This document shows positions 28,504-37,087 of a stretch of 64,000 bases of DNA, piece after piece. The notes beneath the pieces were generated by a model, which did not search any database, was not told the DNA's origin, and was given only the letters and a program-made list of their open reading frames with translations. Location of the stretch: NCBI GenBank assembly GCA_963746735.1, contig CAVVCO010000026.1, forward strand, positions 124,001 through 188,000. The letters run 5' to 3'. Position 1 is the stretch's first letter. Each line of letters opens with the position of its first letter. The stretch is from CAVSWT01 sp963746735 (GTDB lineage: Bacteria > Bacteroidota > Ignavibacteria > Ignavibacteriales > Ignavibacteriaceae). Position numbers and translations under genes: made by a program.

Positions 28504-29772
28504 ATGCAATATTTTGAATCAAATTATTTTACATATAAAAACAATAAACTTCATTGTGAAAATGTTTCCATTGAAGAAATTGCTAAAGCTGCCGGCACGC
28601 CGGTTTATATTTATAGCAAGAAATATTTTACCGATAGCTTTAATAAATTTAATGAAGCATTTAAGGAAATCCCTCATACAATTTTTTATGCTTCAAAATC
28701 TAATTTTAATTTAAATGTAATTAGAACTTTCTATGAATTAGGTGCAGGCATTGATGTAAACTCAGAAGGTGAAATGTATCGTGCACTAAAAGCCGGAGTT
28801 GATCCCAAAAGAATGATAATGAGCGGTGTTGGAAAAACTTCACGTGAGATTCAGTTTGCATTAGAAAATAATATATTAATGATAAAAGCAGAATCTGAAG
28901 AAGAAGTAGAAATAATTGATGAGATTGCAGGTAAGATTGGCAAAAAAGCAGAAGTTGCGATTAGAGTAAATCCGGATGTTGATGCCAAAAGTCATCCGTA
29001 CATTTCAACCGGATTAAAACAAAATAAGTTTGGAATAAATTCTACTAATGCATTGAGGATTTTTAAAAATCAAAGTAAATATAAAAATCTGATATTTGCC
29101 GGAATTGATATGCATATCGGTTCACAGATAACTTCTATTTCTCCATTAGCTGAAGGAGTAGAAAAATTATCACAGGTTTATTTAGAATTAAAATCATCCG
29201 GAATTAAGCTTAAACATTTTGATGTCGGCGGAGGAATTGGAGTTAAATATAATGATGAAAAACCATTTTCATATTCAGAATATGCGAAGGCAATTCTTCC
29301 AATATTAAAAAAACTTGATTGTGATATTTTCTTTGAACCAGGAAGAACTTTAACTGCAAACGGCGGTATTTTAGCAGCGGAAGTTTTATATACAAAAAAT
29401 AATAATGATAAAAATTTTATTGTGATTGATGCGGCAATGACCGATCTATTGCGGCCAAGTATTTATGGGGCTTATCATCATGTTCAACCGGTTAAATCTG
29501 ATGGCAATGAAAAAGATATAAATGCAGACATCGTCGGGCCGGTTTGTGAAACTGGAGATTTTATTGCTAAGAACAGAGAGATTTCTGAGAGTAAAAAAGG
29601 AGATTATCTTGCAATCATGTCTGCTGGAGCTTATGGAATGACAATGGCATCAAACTATAATGCAAGAAGGCGTGCGCCGGAAGTAATGGTTGATGGAAAT
29701 GAATTTAAAATCATTAGAAGCCGGGAAACATTGGATCATTTATTATATGACGAAGTAGAGACGCTTCGGTGA
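28504..29772 (+). CDS. lysA: diaminopimelate decarboxylase
   Basis: PLP enzyme for the last step of lysine synthesis, converting meso-diaminopimelate to lysine. 422 residues. PLP lysine in FYASKSNFNLNVI; substrate-binding segments are HIGSQI, DVGGGIGVKY, FEPGRTLTANGG, VGPVCETGDFIAK and SAGAYGMTMASNYNARRRAPEV. The usual family end is around RRRETLDHL. Here the last six codons (EVETLR) and the stop are formed by a REP hairpin that begins at 29755, so the natural C-terminus was replaced or extended by the insertion. The core enzyme is complete and should work. Confidence 0.95.
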   Translation: MQYFESNYFTYKNNKLHCENVSIEEIAKAAGTPVYIYSKKYFTDSFNKFNEAFKEIPHTIFYASKSNFNLNVIRTFYELGAGIDVNSEGEMYRALKAGVDPKRMIMSGVGKTSREIQFALENNILMIKAESEEEVEIIDEIAGKIGKKAEVAIRVNPDVDAKSHPYISTGLKQNKFGINSTNALRIFKNQSKYKNLIFAGIDMHIGSQITSISPLAEGVEKLSQVYLELKSSGIKLKHFDVGGGIGVKYNDEKPFSYSEYAKAILPILKKLDCDIFFEPGRTLTANGGILAAEVLYTKNNNDKNFIVIDAAMTDLLRPSIYGAYHHVQPVKSDGNEKDINADIVGPVCETGDFIAKNREISESKKGDYLAIMSAGAYGMTMASNYNARRRAPEVMVDGNEFKIIRSRETLDHLLYDEVETLR

Positions 29773-29781
29773 AGCGTCTTA
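29755..29781 (+). repeat. REP hairpin at the 3' end of lysA (left RAYT flank)
   Basis: GTAG followed by AGACGCTTC-GGT-GAAGCGTCT: a 9-bp perfect stem with a 3-base loop directly 3' of a GTAG tetranucleotide, the hallmark of REP sequences bound by RAYT enzymes. It overlaps the lysA C-terminus and stop. The inverted partner at 30362-30386 matches it at 24 of 25 positions. Confidence 0.88.
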
Positions 29782-29788
29782 GCCTGAA

Positions 29789-30298
29789 ATGCTAGAAAGT
29801 GAAATATCTAAATATAGAATTGATTCAGCAAGATTAAAGAATTGGGATTACTCATCTTCAGGTTATTATTTCATAACAATCTGTACAAAAAACATGAAAT
29901 GTTTTTTTGGATGGATTAAAAACGAAGATTTTAATTTTAGTGATGCTGGCAAAATACTAAAACATGAATGGTTAAAAACTTTTGACATAAGGGATAATGT
30001 ATCGATAGATGAATGGCGAGTAATGCCAAATCATTTTCATGCAATTATTGTGATAAATGCACAAAAGTATTCAAATGATACTAATAAAAATATGAAGTCA
30101 AATTCACTTTCAAGTATAATAAATCAATTCAAAGGTAATTGTACTAGAAAAATAAGAGGCATTGGACTAAAAGAATTTCAATGGCAGTCAAGATATCATG
30201 ATCATATAATTCGTGATGAAGATTCATTGCTCAAAATTAGAAATTATATTAAGTATAATCATTTGAAATGGCAGGAAGATAAATATTATCAGCAGTAA
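29789..30298 (+). mobile_element. REP-associated tyrosine transposase (RAYT, HUH Y1 family)
   Basis: Single-strand DNA transposase-like protein of 169 residues related to IS200/IS605 TnpA. The metal-binding HUH motif is MPNHFHAIIVI (His82, His84), and the nucleophile should be Tyr153 in RNYIKYNHLKW, in the usual YIxxNxxxW setting. The N-terminal YYFITICTKNMKCFFG and central WQSRYHDHIIRDEDSL are typical of RAYTs. The gene sits between two REP hairpins in inverted orientation, each with GTAG at its foot, which is the arrangement described for RAYT loci. Such enzymes are thought to spread REP sequences. It is intact and its AT content resembles the surroundings. It starts 16 bases after the lysA stop. 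Confidence 0.92.
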
Positions 30299-30361
30299 AA
30301 ATTAAATAATTAGTAGTTTGATCAAAGTTTATCATTGAAAAAAATATAGCGTTTAATTTTA

Positions 30362-30386
30362 AGACGCTTCACCGAAGCGTTTCTAC
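30362..30386 (-). repeat. REP hairpin (right RAYT flank, inverted)
   Basis: Read on the minus strand: GTAG followed by AAACGCTTC-GGT-GAAGCGTCT. It is the inverted copy of 29755-29779 with one base changed, which weakens the base of the stem by one pair. With the left copy it brackets the RAYT gene. Confidence 0.87.
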
Positions 30387-30414
30387 ATTTTTTGAATAAT
30401 ATTTTTATAAATAT

Positions 30415-31471
30415 ATGCACAGAAGAAATTTTTTAAAATCCATGTCGTTGTCAGCTTTAGCAATTCCAACACTTTCCGGGAAAACTTTTTCAAGTTTAAT
30501 TCCCACTTCAGACAAGATAATTAAACCTAAGCGTTTAAAAAAAGGTGACACCCTTGGGCTAATTGCTCCTGGCAGTTTTATAAATGAAGATGAATTAAAA
30601 GAATCGATTGAAAATTTAGAGACATTAGGATTCAAAGTCGTATATACTAAAAATATTTTGGCGAGATACGGCTACTTTGGCGGAACAGATGAACAAAGAG
30701 CTTCGGATGTAAATGAAATGTTCAAAAGGACTGATGTTGACGGAATTGTTTGTGCACGCGGCGGCTGGGGTTGTTCTAGAATTCTTCCAATGCTTGATTA
30801 TGAAATGATAAAGAATAATCCTAAAGTTTTAATCGGTTATAGTGATGTTACCGCGCTGCTCTATGGAATATTTAAGGAGACTGGATTAGTCTGTTTTCAT
30901 GGTCCCGTTGGGATATCGACTTTTAATGAATACAGTGTTGATTACTTCAAACGAGTTTTAATGGAGCCTCAACAAACACTTACTTTTTACAATCCTCATT
31001 ACGATAAAAATAAGGATGGTGAAGAGTATTTCCCTTTTACCATTAGAAGCGGAAAATCTTCAGGCCAATTGATAGGCGGCAATCTCTCGATTGTAGTATC
31101 ATTGATTGGAACACAATACGATATAGACAGCGAAAACAAAATAGTTTTTTTAGAAGAAGTAGGTGAGCAGCCTTATAGAGTAGATAGAATGCTTACTCAA
31201 ATGATTGAAGCTGGAAAATTTAAAAATGCTAAAGGGAATAATGCTCGGAGTATTTGAGGACTCAAATCCAAATCCAAGAAAATCCGGTATTAGTTCTTCA
31301 TTTAGTTTAGAAGAAGTGTTATTTGATAGACTATCTAAGCTTAATTTGCCGACTGCTTACGGGATGTCGTTTGGTCATATAACAAACAAATTTACTCTGC
31401 CATTTGGAGTAAATGCTGAGTTTGATTCTCTCGCTCAAACATTAACCTTACTTGAGCCTGCTGTAGTTTAA
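30415..31471 (+). CDS. LD-carboxypeptidase, S66 family, one frameshift
   Basis: Serine peptidase that removes the terminal D-Ala from murein tetrapeptides (LdcA family). It starts with a Tat-type signal (MHRRNFLKSMSLSALAIPTLSG), so it would be exported folded. Landmarks are GDTLGLIAPGSFI, CARGGWGCSRILPMLDY, the nucleophile Ser in LIGYSDVTALLYGI, GQLIGGNLSIV, Glu in VFLEEVGEQPYRVDRML and His in SFGHITNKFTLPFG. The first frame stops at 31257 after AKGNNARSI; a one-base shift in the GGG near 31236 restores AKGIMLGVFEDSNPNP and reads on to 31471. All catalytic residues are then present, so I treat it as one gene with a probable sequence error. Confidence 0.86.
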
Positions 31472-31509
31472 AATTATATTCCATCTTTAGATAAAATAAA
31501 TTTAAATAA

Positions 31510-33978
31510 ATGTTTGCCGAAATTGTTTTTCCTCTTCCGTTTAGAAATTCATTCACTTATTCTGTTCCAAAAGAATTTGAAAAAGATGCAGTGCTGGTGT
31601 TCGTGCCGTTGTTCCATTCGGTAAAAGAACTCTTACCGGGTTCATAATTAATGTTTCCGATAAAACAGATGTTAAAGAAGAAATAAAACCAATCTATGAT
31701 ATATTAGACGACAAACCGATTTTTACAGAAAGTTCATTAAAATTTTATAAATGGATTTCGGACTATTATTTATCATCACTTGGAGAGGCATTAAAACTTG
31801 GAGTGCCATACGGAACTGATGTTGAATCTAAAAGAAAGCTGATTGTTGATTATAAAATTGTTGAAAAACTTTTGCAAAATGAAAAGGATAAAAAGACTCT
31901 TCGTTCTAAAATCTTGAAAGTCTTATCGGAAAAGGACGAAATAAGTTTTTCATATCTTCAAAAATCTGTTAAGAAGAAAAATATTTATTCAGTGGTTCGA
32001 AGCCTTGAAAAAGAAGGTGCTTTAGTTACACTTAATGAAATTGGCGATGCTAAAGTAAGAATTAAAAAAGCAAAATATGTAAAACTTGCTAAGCCTGTGT
32101 CGGAAGTTTATGAATTTATTCCTGAAATCGAATCGAGATCGCCCAAACAAGTAAGCATTCTTCTGGAGTTGATTTCTAAAAGGAAAAAAAATGTTAAGCA
32201 GTCTGACCTTTTGAAGAAAACTGGCGCATCCCAATCTTCTATTCAATCCTTAGAAGAAAAGGGAATGAGTTACTACTATTTGAAAAAGAAGTTGAAAGAA
32301 GATTTTCTGAAAGTTTTTCTGAAGAACATATTGAGTTTAATCTTTCAAAGGATCAAAAAAAAGCAATTAGTGAGGTGGAAGAATTTTTAACTGCAAAGAA
32401 GTTTCAAACCTTTTTATTGCATGGAGTAACGGGGAGCGGGAAAACGCAAGTTTACATAGAAATGGTAAAAAAAGTTTTATCAGCAAAATCAATCTGCATT
32501 ACTGCTTGTTCCGGAAATATCTTTAACACCACAAATAACATCACGACTTATAAATAATTTTGGCGAAACAGTTACAGTGTTGCACAGCCGTATGTCAATC
32601 GGCGAGCGATATGATTCGTGGAGAAAAATTTTAAGCGGAAAATATAAAGTTGTAATAGGCGCGCGTTCTGCTTTGTTTGCCCCTTTAAAAAATATTGGAA
32701 TAATAGTAGTTGATGAAGAGCATGACGCAAGCTATAAACAAACTGATAATGTTCCCAAATATAATGCAAGAGATGCCGCAATTATTTTAGGATTAAATCA
32801 TGATTGTCCTGTATTGCTTGGTTCAGCTACGCCTTCAATAGAAAGCATGTATAATGCAAAGAATGAAAAATATAAATTACTGGAACTGCCAGAGAGAATT
32901 GACAACGCGCAGCTTCCTATTATTGAACTAGTTAATGTCGCTGTCGAGAAAAAAAAGAAACGGATGGAAAATGTTTTCTCAAAAGTCTTGCTTGATAAAA
33001 TTGAAGACAGACTTAAGAAAACATGAAGGAGTAATTATTCTTCAAAACAGAAGAGGATTTTCAACACAGCTTTATTGTGATGACTGCAACGAAATTGAAA
33101 CTTGTGAAAATTGTTCTGTCTCTATGGTTTATCATATAAACAAAAATATTTTGCAATGCCATTACTGCGGATTGATTAGAGAAGTCCCAAAAGCATGTAC
33201 ACATTGTGGTTCGCTATCTATTAAATATTTTGGAATGGGAACAGAAAGAGTGGAAGATGAACTTGAGTTTTATTTTCCCAAGGCGTCGATCAAGCGAATT
33301 GATTCGGATTCTATTTCTCGCAAATCTTCTTTAAGCAAAATTCTAACTGAATTTGCAAAAGGCGATATTGATATTTTAGTCGGTACACAAATGGTTTCAA
33401 AGGGATTGGATTTTTCACGTGTTACTTTAGTGGGAGTAATTTCTGCAGAAACAACTTTGTGGCTGCCGGATTTCCGTGCAGATGAAAGAACATTTCAACT
33501 GCTTACGCAAGTTTCCGGAAGGGCGGGCAGAAGCAACATAAAAGGGGAAGTAGTGATTCAAACGCAAAATGAAAAACACTTTGCTTTGCAGAAAGTTTTA
33601 CAAAATGACTATAAAGGATTTTATAGCAAAGAAATAATAGATAGAGAAAAAATGGGCTATCCTCCTTTCACTCATATTGCATTGATTGAAGCTAAAGATA
33701 CAAACGAACAAAAAGCTCGCGGAGCAATAACTGATTTTTATAATGAGCTTAGGGCATATAAAAAATGGATAAATATTTCTACTCCAACCACAGCGTTAAT
33801 TGCCAAGCTAAAAGGAAATTACCGGTTTCATATTTTAGTTAAAAGTACAAAAGAAGCTGATAAAGGCGGAGGAGTTTTAAGAAAAGCAATCTTAAATTCA
33901 TGGATTGAATTTAACCGTAAGTCACGATACAGAGATGTGAAACTTTTTTATGATGTTGATCCGCAAAGTATAATTTAA
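31510..33978 (+). CDS. priA: primosomal protein N' (PriA helicase), four frameshifts
   Basis: Helicase that restarts stalled replication forks. The gene reads from the ATG at 31510 (MFAEIVFPLPFRNSFTYSVP) to 33978, changing frame near 31595, 32265, 32500 and 33010. Joined in order the pieces give the 3'-DNA-binding domain (GVRAVVPFGKRTLTGFIIN), a winged helix, Walker A HGVTGSGKTQVY, LLVPEISLTPQITSRL, HSRMSIGERYDSW, GARSALFAP, Walker B VVDEEHD, the eight-cysteine zinc region (CDDC, CENC, CHYC, CTHC), then GTERVEDEL, DILVGTQMVSKGLDF and QVSGRAGR. Every domain is there, and the shift near 33010 is simply one extra A in AAAA. PriA is usually important for growth, so sequence error is more likely than a dead gene. 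Confidence 0.88.
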
Positions 33979-34589
33979 TTTCCTCCAGCATCTGTTGTAG
34001 TATTATTATCAGTAACAGAAGTCTTAGTTTTATTCTCCGCAACTTTTAAAGTGGTATAAACCCCGGAACTTATTCCGAGTAGTATAAGATTATTATCTCC
34101 AATTACCGGAATTATTTTGCTTATATCTATATTGGTATCTCCCATATTATGAATAACAGAAATTACAATGTATAATCCGAAAACTACATTAAAGGCAAGT
34201 GCTTGAAAGCGGGGAATACTAACCCCCTGAGTATCAGAAAGTAAATCAAGGATAAGATTAAAACTGCCGTCATTTTGTCCAGTTGATTTTTCGGATTTAG
34301 AATTATTGGATATATCTATAACACGTGCTGCGGCAATCGTTCCTGAACTTATCCCAAGCAATATTAATGTTGAAGAATCTAATGTAGGAATTCCTCTACC
34401 CAAAGTCATAATTGTTATCATGCATGCAAGGACAATAACCGTCCACCATGTCATCTGAACTCGTGAAAGACTATAAGTTTTGCGGCCAGTAGTATTAATA
34501 TCTTTTAGCATATCATATTTTCTATCCAGATAGAAAATAATTACTAATAGCACGACAAAAACTATAAGTAATTTTACAAATGGACTCAT
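33975..34589 (-). CDS. membrane protein of unknown function with internal duplication
   Basis: 204 residues, not recognised. It begins with a membrane helix (about 6-20, LLIVFVVLLVIIFYL), then a short basic loop (DRKYDMLKDINTTGRKTYSLSRVQMTW) and about three more hydrophobic segments. Two parts are clearly related: LILLGISSGTIAAARVIDIS near residue 80 and LILLGISSGVYTTLKVAEN near 170, each following a hydrophobic helix and a short polar turn. This suggests an internal duplication of a two-helix unit. A helix ending in GISxG followed by a charged tail also closes the neighbouring gene at 34894. It converges with priA, their ends overlapping by 4 bases. Confidence 0.6.
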   Translation of the reverse strand: MSPFVKLLIVFVVLLVIIFYLDRKYDMLKDINTTGRKTYSLSRVQMTWWTVIVLACMITIMTLGRGIPTLDSSTLILLGISSGTIAAARVIDISNNSKSEKSTGQNDGSFNLILDLLSDTQGVSIPRFQALAFNVVFGLYIVISVIHNMGDTNIDISKIIPVIGDNNLILLGISSGVYTTLKVAENKTKTSVTDNNTTTDAGGN

Positions 34590-34893
34590 AGTGTACCTTT
34601 TAAGGGTTTAAGTTAAATTATTTTAATAATGTTTTTTAGCAGTGAAAACTATCGAACTAAAGATATGAGCTGAAACGACTTTCTAAATAAATAATAAATT
34701 CAATTTAATATTCTATCAAATACAGTGAACTTAGAAATAAAATCTGAATCAAGACAGTAAAAGAGGAGAGCAAAAGTGTAATGAAAATACAATTCGGATT
34801 TTTGATAGTCAAGAAAAATATTTAGTTGGAGAATTTATTTTTAAGAAAAGTGAGGCCTCCAAGATGAACCTCATTTTACTAATTTTACTAATA
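34590..34893. other. intergenic region between the two membrane-protein genes
   Basis: About 300 AT-rich bases without coding potential. It contains a hairpin at 34850-34874 (listed separately) near the end of the upstream minus-strand gene. The promoter of the gene ending at 33975 must lie here, but I see no motif to name. Confidence 0.45.
34850..34874 (-). terminator. weak hairpin after the 34894-35784 gene
   Basis: On the minus strand ATGAGG, a loop, then CCTCAC followed by TTTTCTTAAAAA. The stem is short (5-6 bp), but the T-rich tail and its place about 20 bases after the stop fit a weak intrinsic terminator. Confidence 0.45.
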
Positions 34894-35784
34894 TCATTTA
34901 ATCGCTTTTTCAGTATCATCATCCTTAGTTTTATTAACGCCTCTACCCAATATATAACCGGATATTCCTGCCAAAATAGCTGATAGCTCTCTGCCTTCCA
35001 GTATATTTAATATTCCGAACAAAGTAATGGAAATGATTAACACAAATAAAGTAATGAACTGTAAACCGTTTCCGCTTAACATTTCTGCAGTAATATTATG
35101 ATCCGACTTTTTATGAATAAGCCAAAAAAAGGCGACTAAAAGTATTCCAATTAGTACAGCAAAAGTTATGCTTATCTCGGTTCTAAATGTTTGCTGATGA
35201 TATTCAGGAGCTAAAGCATTATCGATTTGTGATTCGCAATTTGCTATGTCTGTTTTAATTAATTCAATATTATTGTTTAATTTAGTTCTCTGAACGTTTA
35301 TTGACGAATCTTGTATTGCTGCTGTTTCTTTGGCGTTTTTAAGCTCGGGTAAAATATAATTTTTAATATCAGCAGGTGTGTAAGATGCATAATAATTTAA
35401 AGGGGGGTCTGTTACATAAATATCAACCAGTATTAATTCATTTCCTTTCGCACTTGCAATTCTTTTTTCATACCTGGTTATATAGTTATCGATCACCCGT
35501 AAATTATTAGAATTGTACTGATATGAATAGAGTTCAGTCTGCAATTTTTGAAGAATATCTTTCTTTTGCTGCAAATATTCTCTAAGTTTTTTAAAATTTG
35601 TAAGATCTTCATTAGTTGAAAATTTTAATTTCCAATCAGAACGGTAATTCTTTTCCTTATATTCTTGAATCAAATATTCGTTTGAAACATAAGGGTCATC
35701 TCTATTTTGTGAAAATATTTTAACACAAAAACTAAACTGATAAAAGAATAAAAACATAATTAAAATTGAATTTATTCTTTTCAT
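34894..35784 (-). CDS. exported/membrane protein of unknown function
   Basis: 296 residues, not recognised. There is a signal peptide or N-terminal helix (about 5-25, ILIMFLFFYQFSFCVKIFSQ). A periplasmic part of about 180 residues follows with a likely coiled coil (LREYLQQKKDILQKLQTELYSYQ; KLNNNIELIKTDIANCESQID). The last 90 residues hold two or three membrane helices (TFAVLIGILLVAFFWLI; LFVLIISITLFGILNIL) ending in ILAGISGYILGRGVNKTKDD. The final AGISGYxxGRG segment resembles the GISSG segments of the neighbour at 33975. Both are minus-strand genes with about 300 bases between them. Confidence 0.6.
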   Translation of the reverse strand: MKRINSILIMFLFFYQFSFCVKIFSQNRDDPYVSNEYLIQEYKEKNYRSDWKLKFSTNEDLTNFKKLREYLQQKKDILQKLQTELYSYQYNSNNLRVIDNYITRYEKRIASAKGNELILVDIYVTDPPLNYYASYTPADIKNYILPELKNAKETAAIQDSSINVQRTKLNNNIELIKTDIANCESQIDNALAPEYHQQTFRTEISITFAVLIGILLVAFFWLIHKKSDHNITAEMLSGNGLQFITLFVLIISITLFGILNILEGRELSAILAGISGYILGRGVNKTKDDDTEKAIK

Positions 35785-36115
35785 TTATCCCTCCGTAATT
35801 CATTTTACAATTATAAATTATATACAACTACGCAAATTACAAATCACGCAATGTCTGAATATTTATTACTATTCCTCTTGTTCAAGATATTGAATTGAAA
35901 CTTCCAAATTGAAAAAAGAAACCCAAGTTCGGTTTCAGAATTAAAGAAAGTTTTAGCAGTGTGGAGTGAAGTTCAAATCTGATGGGAAAATATGAACCAA
36001 AAATTTAGTTGTCAATAGACAATTGTTACTAATTTTGAAATATTTTGGAAGGATAATCATCCCAGTATGGCTCAACCCGATTTAATCGGAATGAGCCTCA
36101 CTTTAAATTTTTAGA
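35785..36115. other. 331-base intergenic region
   Basis: AT-rich, no coding potential. Besides the hairpin at 36069-36097 it has a small TTGTC-AATA-GACAA stem-loop near 36009-36022. It should carry the promoter of the membrane-protein gene ending at 34894; no motif can be named. Confidence 0.45.
36069..36097. terminator. strong hairpin after the DUF4340 gene
   Basis: GGCTCA-ac-CCGAT-tta-ATCGG-aa-TGAGCC: an 11-bp stem with a 2x2 internal loop, 20-50 bases downstream of the stop at 36116. The run of T lies on the plus strand side (TTTAAATTTTT) rather than after the hairpin in the gene's direction, so it could instead be a processing or protective hairpin at the 3' end of the gld-like operon. 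Confidence 0.5.
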
Positions 36116-37087
36116 TTATTTTTTAGTCTTAGTTTTGAAGAATTGCTTCTTGCTTGCGAAAACCCTTTCCCACAATTTACCAGTGTTTCCATTAAAGTAT
36201 GATTCATTATTTTGAGATGAATGAATAATAAATTTTGTGGGGCTTTTGGGATCAGTTGATGGAGTGCCAAAACCGGAAACATCAATTGCTCCAAAACCTG
36301 TGGACTGAATGGTCAAAGTGTAATTTGATTTATTTAAAAGTGATTGATCGGGGTCATCAATAAAATCACTTCCGGTTATATGAGATAATGATCTTAGGAA
36401 GCTAACAGTCTTTGCCGAATCAGTTCGAACATTATTTATTGTCCAATGATTTGAAGTGTCTTTTACTAATTGGAAAGAGCTGTCGGCATAAGTGAACGTA
36501 AGCTTGTTCCAATGAGACATGTCATCATTTACTATAAAATTATTTCTAAATGCATCCGGTTTTTGGTTAAATGAAAATTCTAAAAATCCGTTAACTTCAT
36601 AAACATTATCATCACCTTTAATACGTACTGCAGTAGACATCGATCGTGTTTGCTGTTCATAATTAAATTTGCCGAAAGTTATATCAAGAGTATTATTATT
36701 CCCTTCAAAAACTTTTACATTTGTTCCCATAGTATCAACCTGGAATTCATGCCATTTGTTTTCGTTCTGTGCGGCAACTCCAATCGATTTAATTTCTACA
36801 AGCTGGTTTAATAAATTTTTAATCTTGGATTGCTGGGCAGGAACCGATTTATTATTATCAAGCTGCACCTGCCAGTCTTTTCCCTCTTTAAATAATCTGA
36901 CTTCTTTATGATTATTTGCTTTTGGATAAATTGAAATGGCAGTTACTTTTACAGTATCAATATCTACTATATTTTTTTTGAAAGTTCTTTCTTCATGTGA
37001 AGAATCATAGTAAACATAAAAAGCTGCCAATGCTAAAAGAACTACGAAAGTAATTGTAAGTGTTCTGGAAGAAATATTCTTAAACAT
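36116..37087 (-). CDS. DUF4340 domain protein
   Basis: 323 residues. An N-terminal membrane helix (about 9-26, TLTITFVVLLALAAFYVYYD) anchors a periplasmic part made of two related DUF4340-type halves: DIDTVKVTAISIYPKANNHKEVRLFKEGKDWQV and, later, HWNKLTFTYADSSFQLVKDTSNHWTI. DUF4340 proteins commonly lie next to GldG-type ABC transporter genes, as here; their exact role is unknown. The ATG overlaps the end of the GldG-like gene by 8 bases, so translation is coupled. It is the last gene of the cluster gldA-gldF-gldG-DUF4340. Confidence 0.82.
   Translation of the reverse strand: MFKNISSRTLTITFVVLLALAAFYVYYDSSHEERTFKKNIVDIDTVKVTAISIYPKANNHKEVRLFKEGKDWQVQLDNNKSVPAQQSKIKNLLNQLVEIKSIGVAAQNENKWHEFQVDTMGTNVKVFEGNNNTLDITFGKFNYEQQTRSMSTAVRIKGDDNVYEVNGFLEFSFNQKPDAFRNNFIVNDDMSHWNKLTFTYADSSFQLVKDTSNHWTINNVRTDSAKTVSFLRSLSHITGSDFIDDPDQSLLNKSNYTLTIQSTGFGAIDVSGFGTPSTDPKSPTKFIIHSSQNNESYFNGNTGKLWERVFASKKQFFKTKTKK

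Noticed and set aside
29755..30386. Complete IS200/IS605 insertion sequence
   Set aside because: The protein fits the RAYT group, there is no tnpB, and the flanking hairpins are inverted REPs with GTAG, not IS605 left and right ends.
32935..33026. Separate gene starting at 32935
   Set aside because: The first codons there are an out-of-frame reading of priA; the conserved helicase sequence switches into this frame near 33010.
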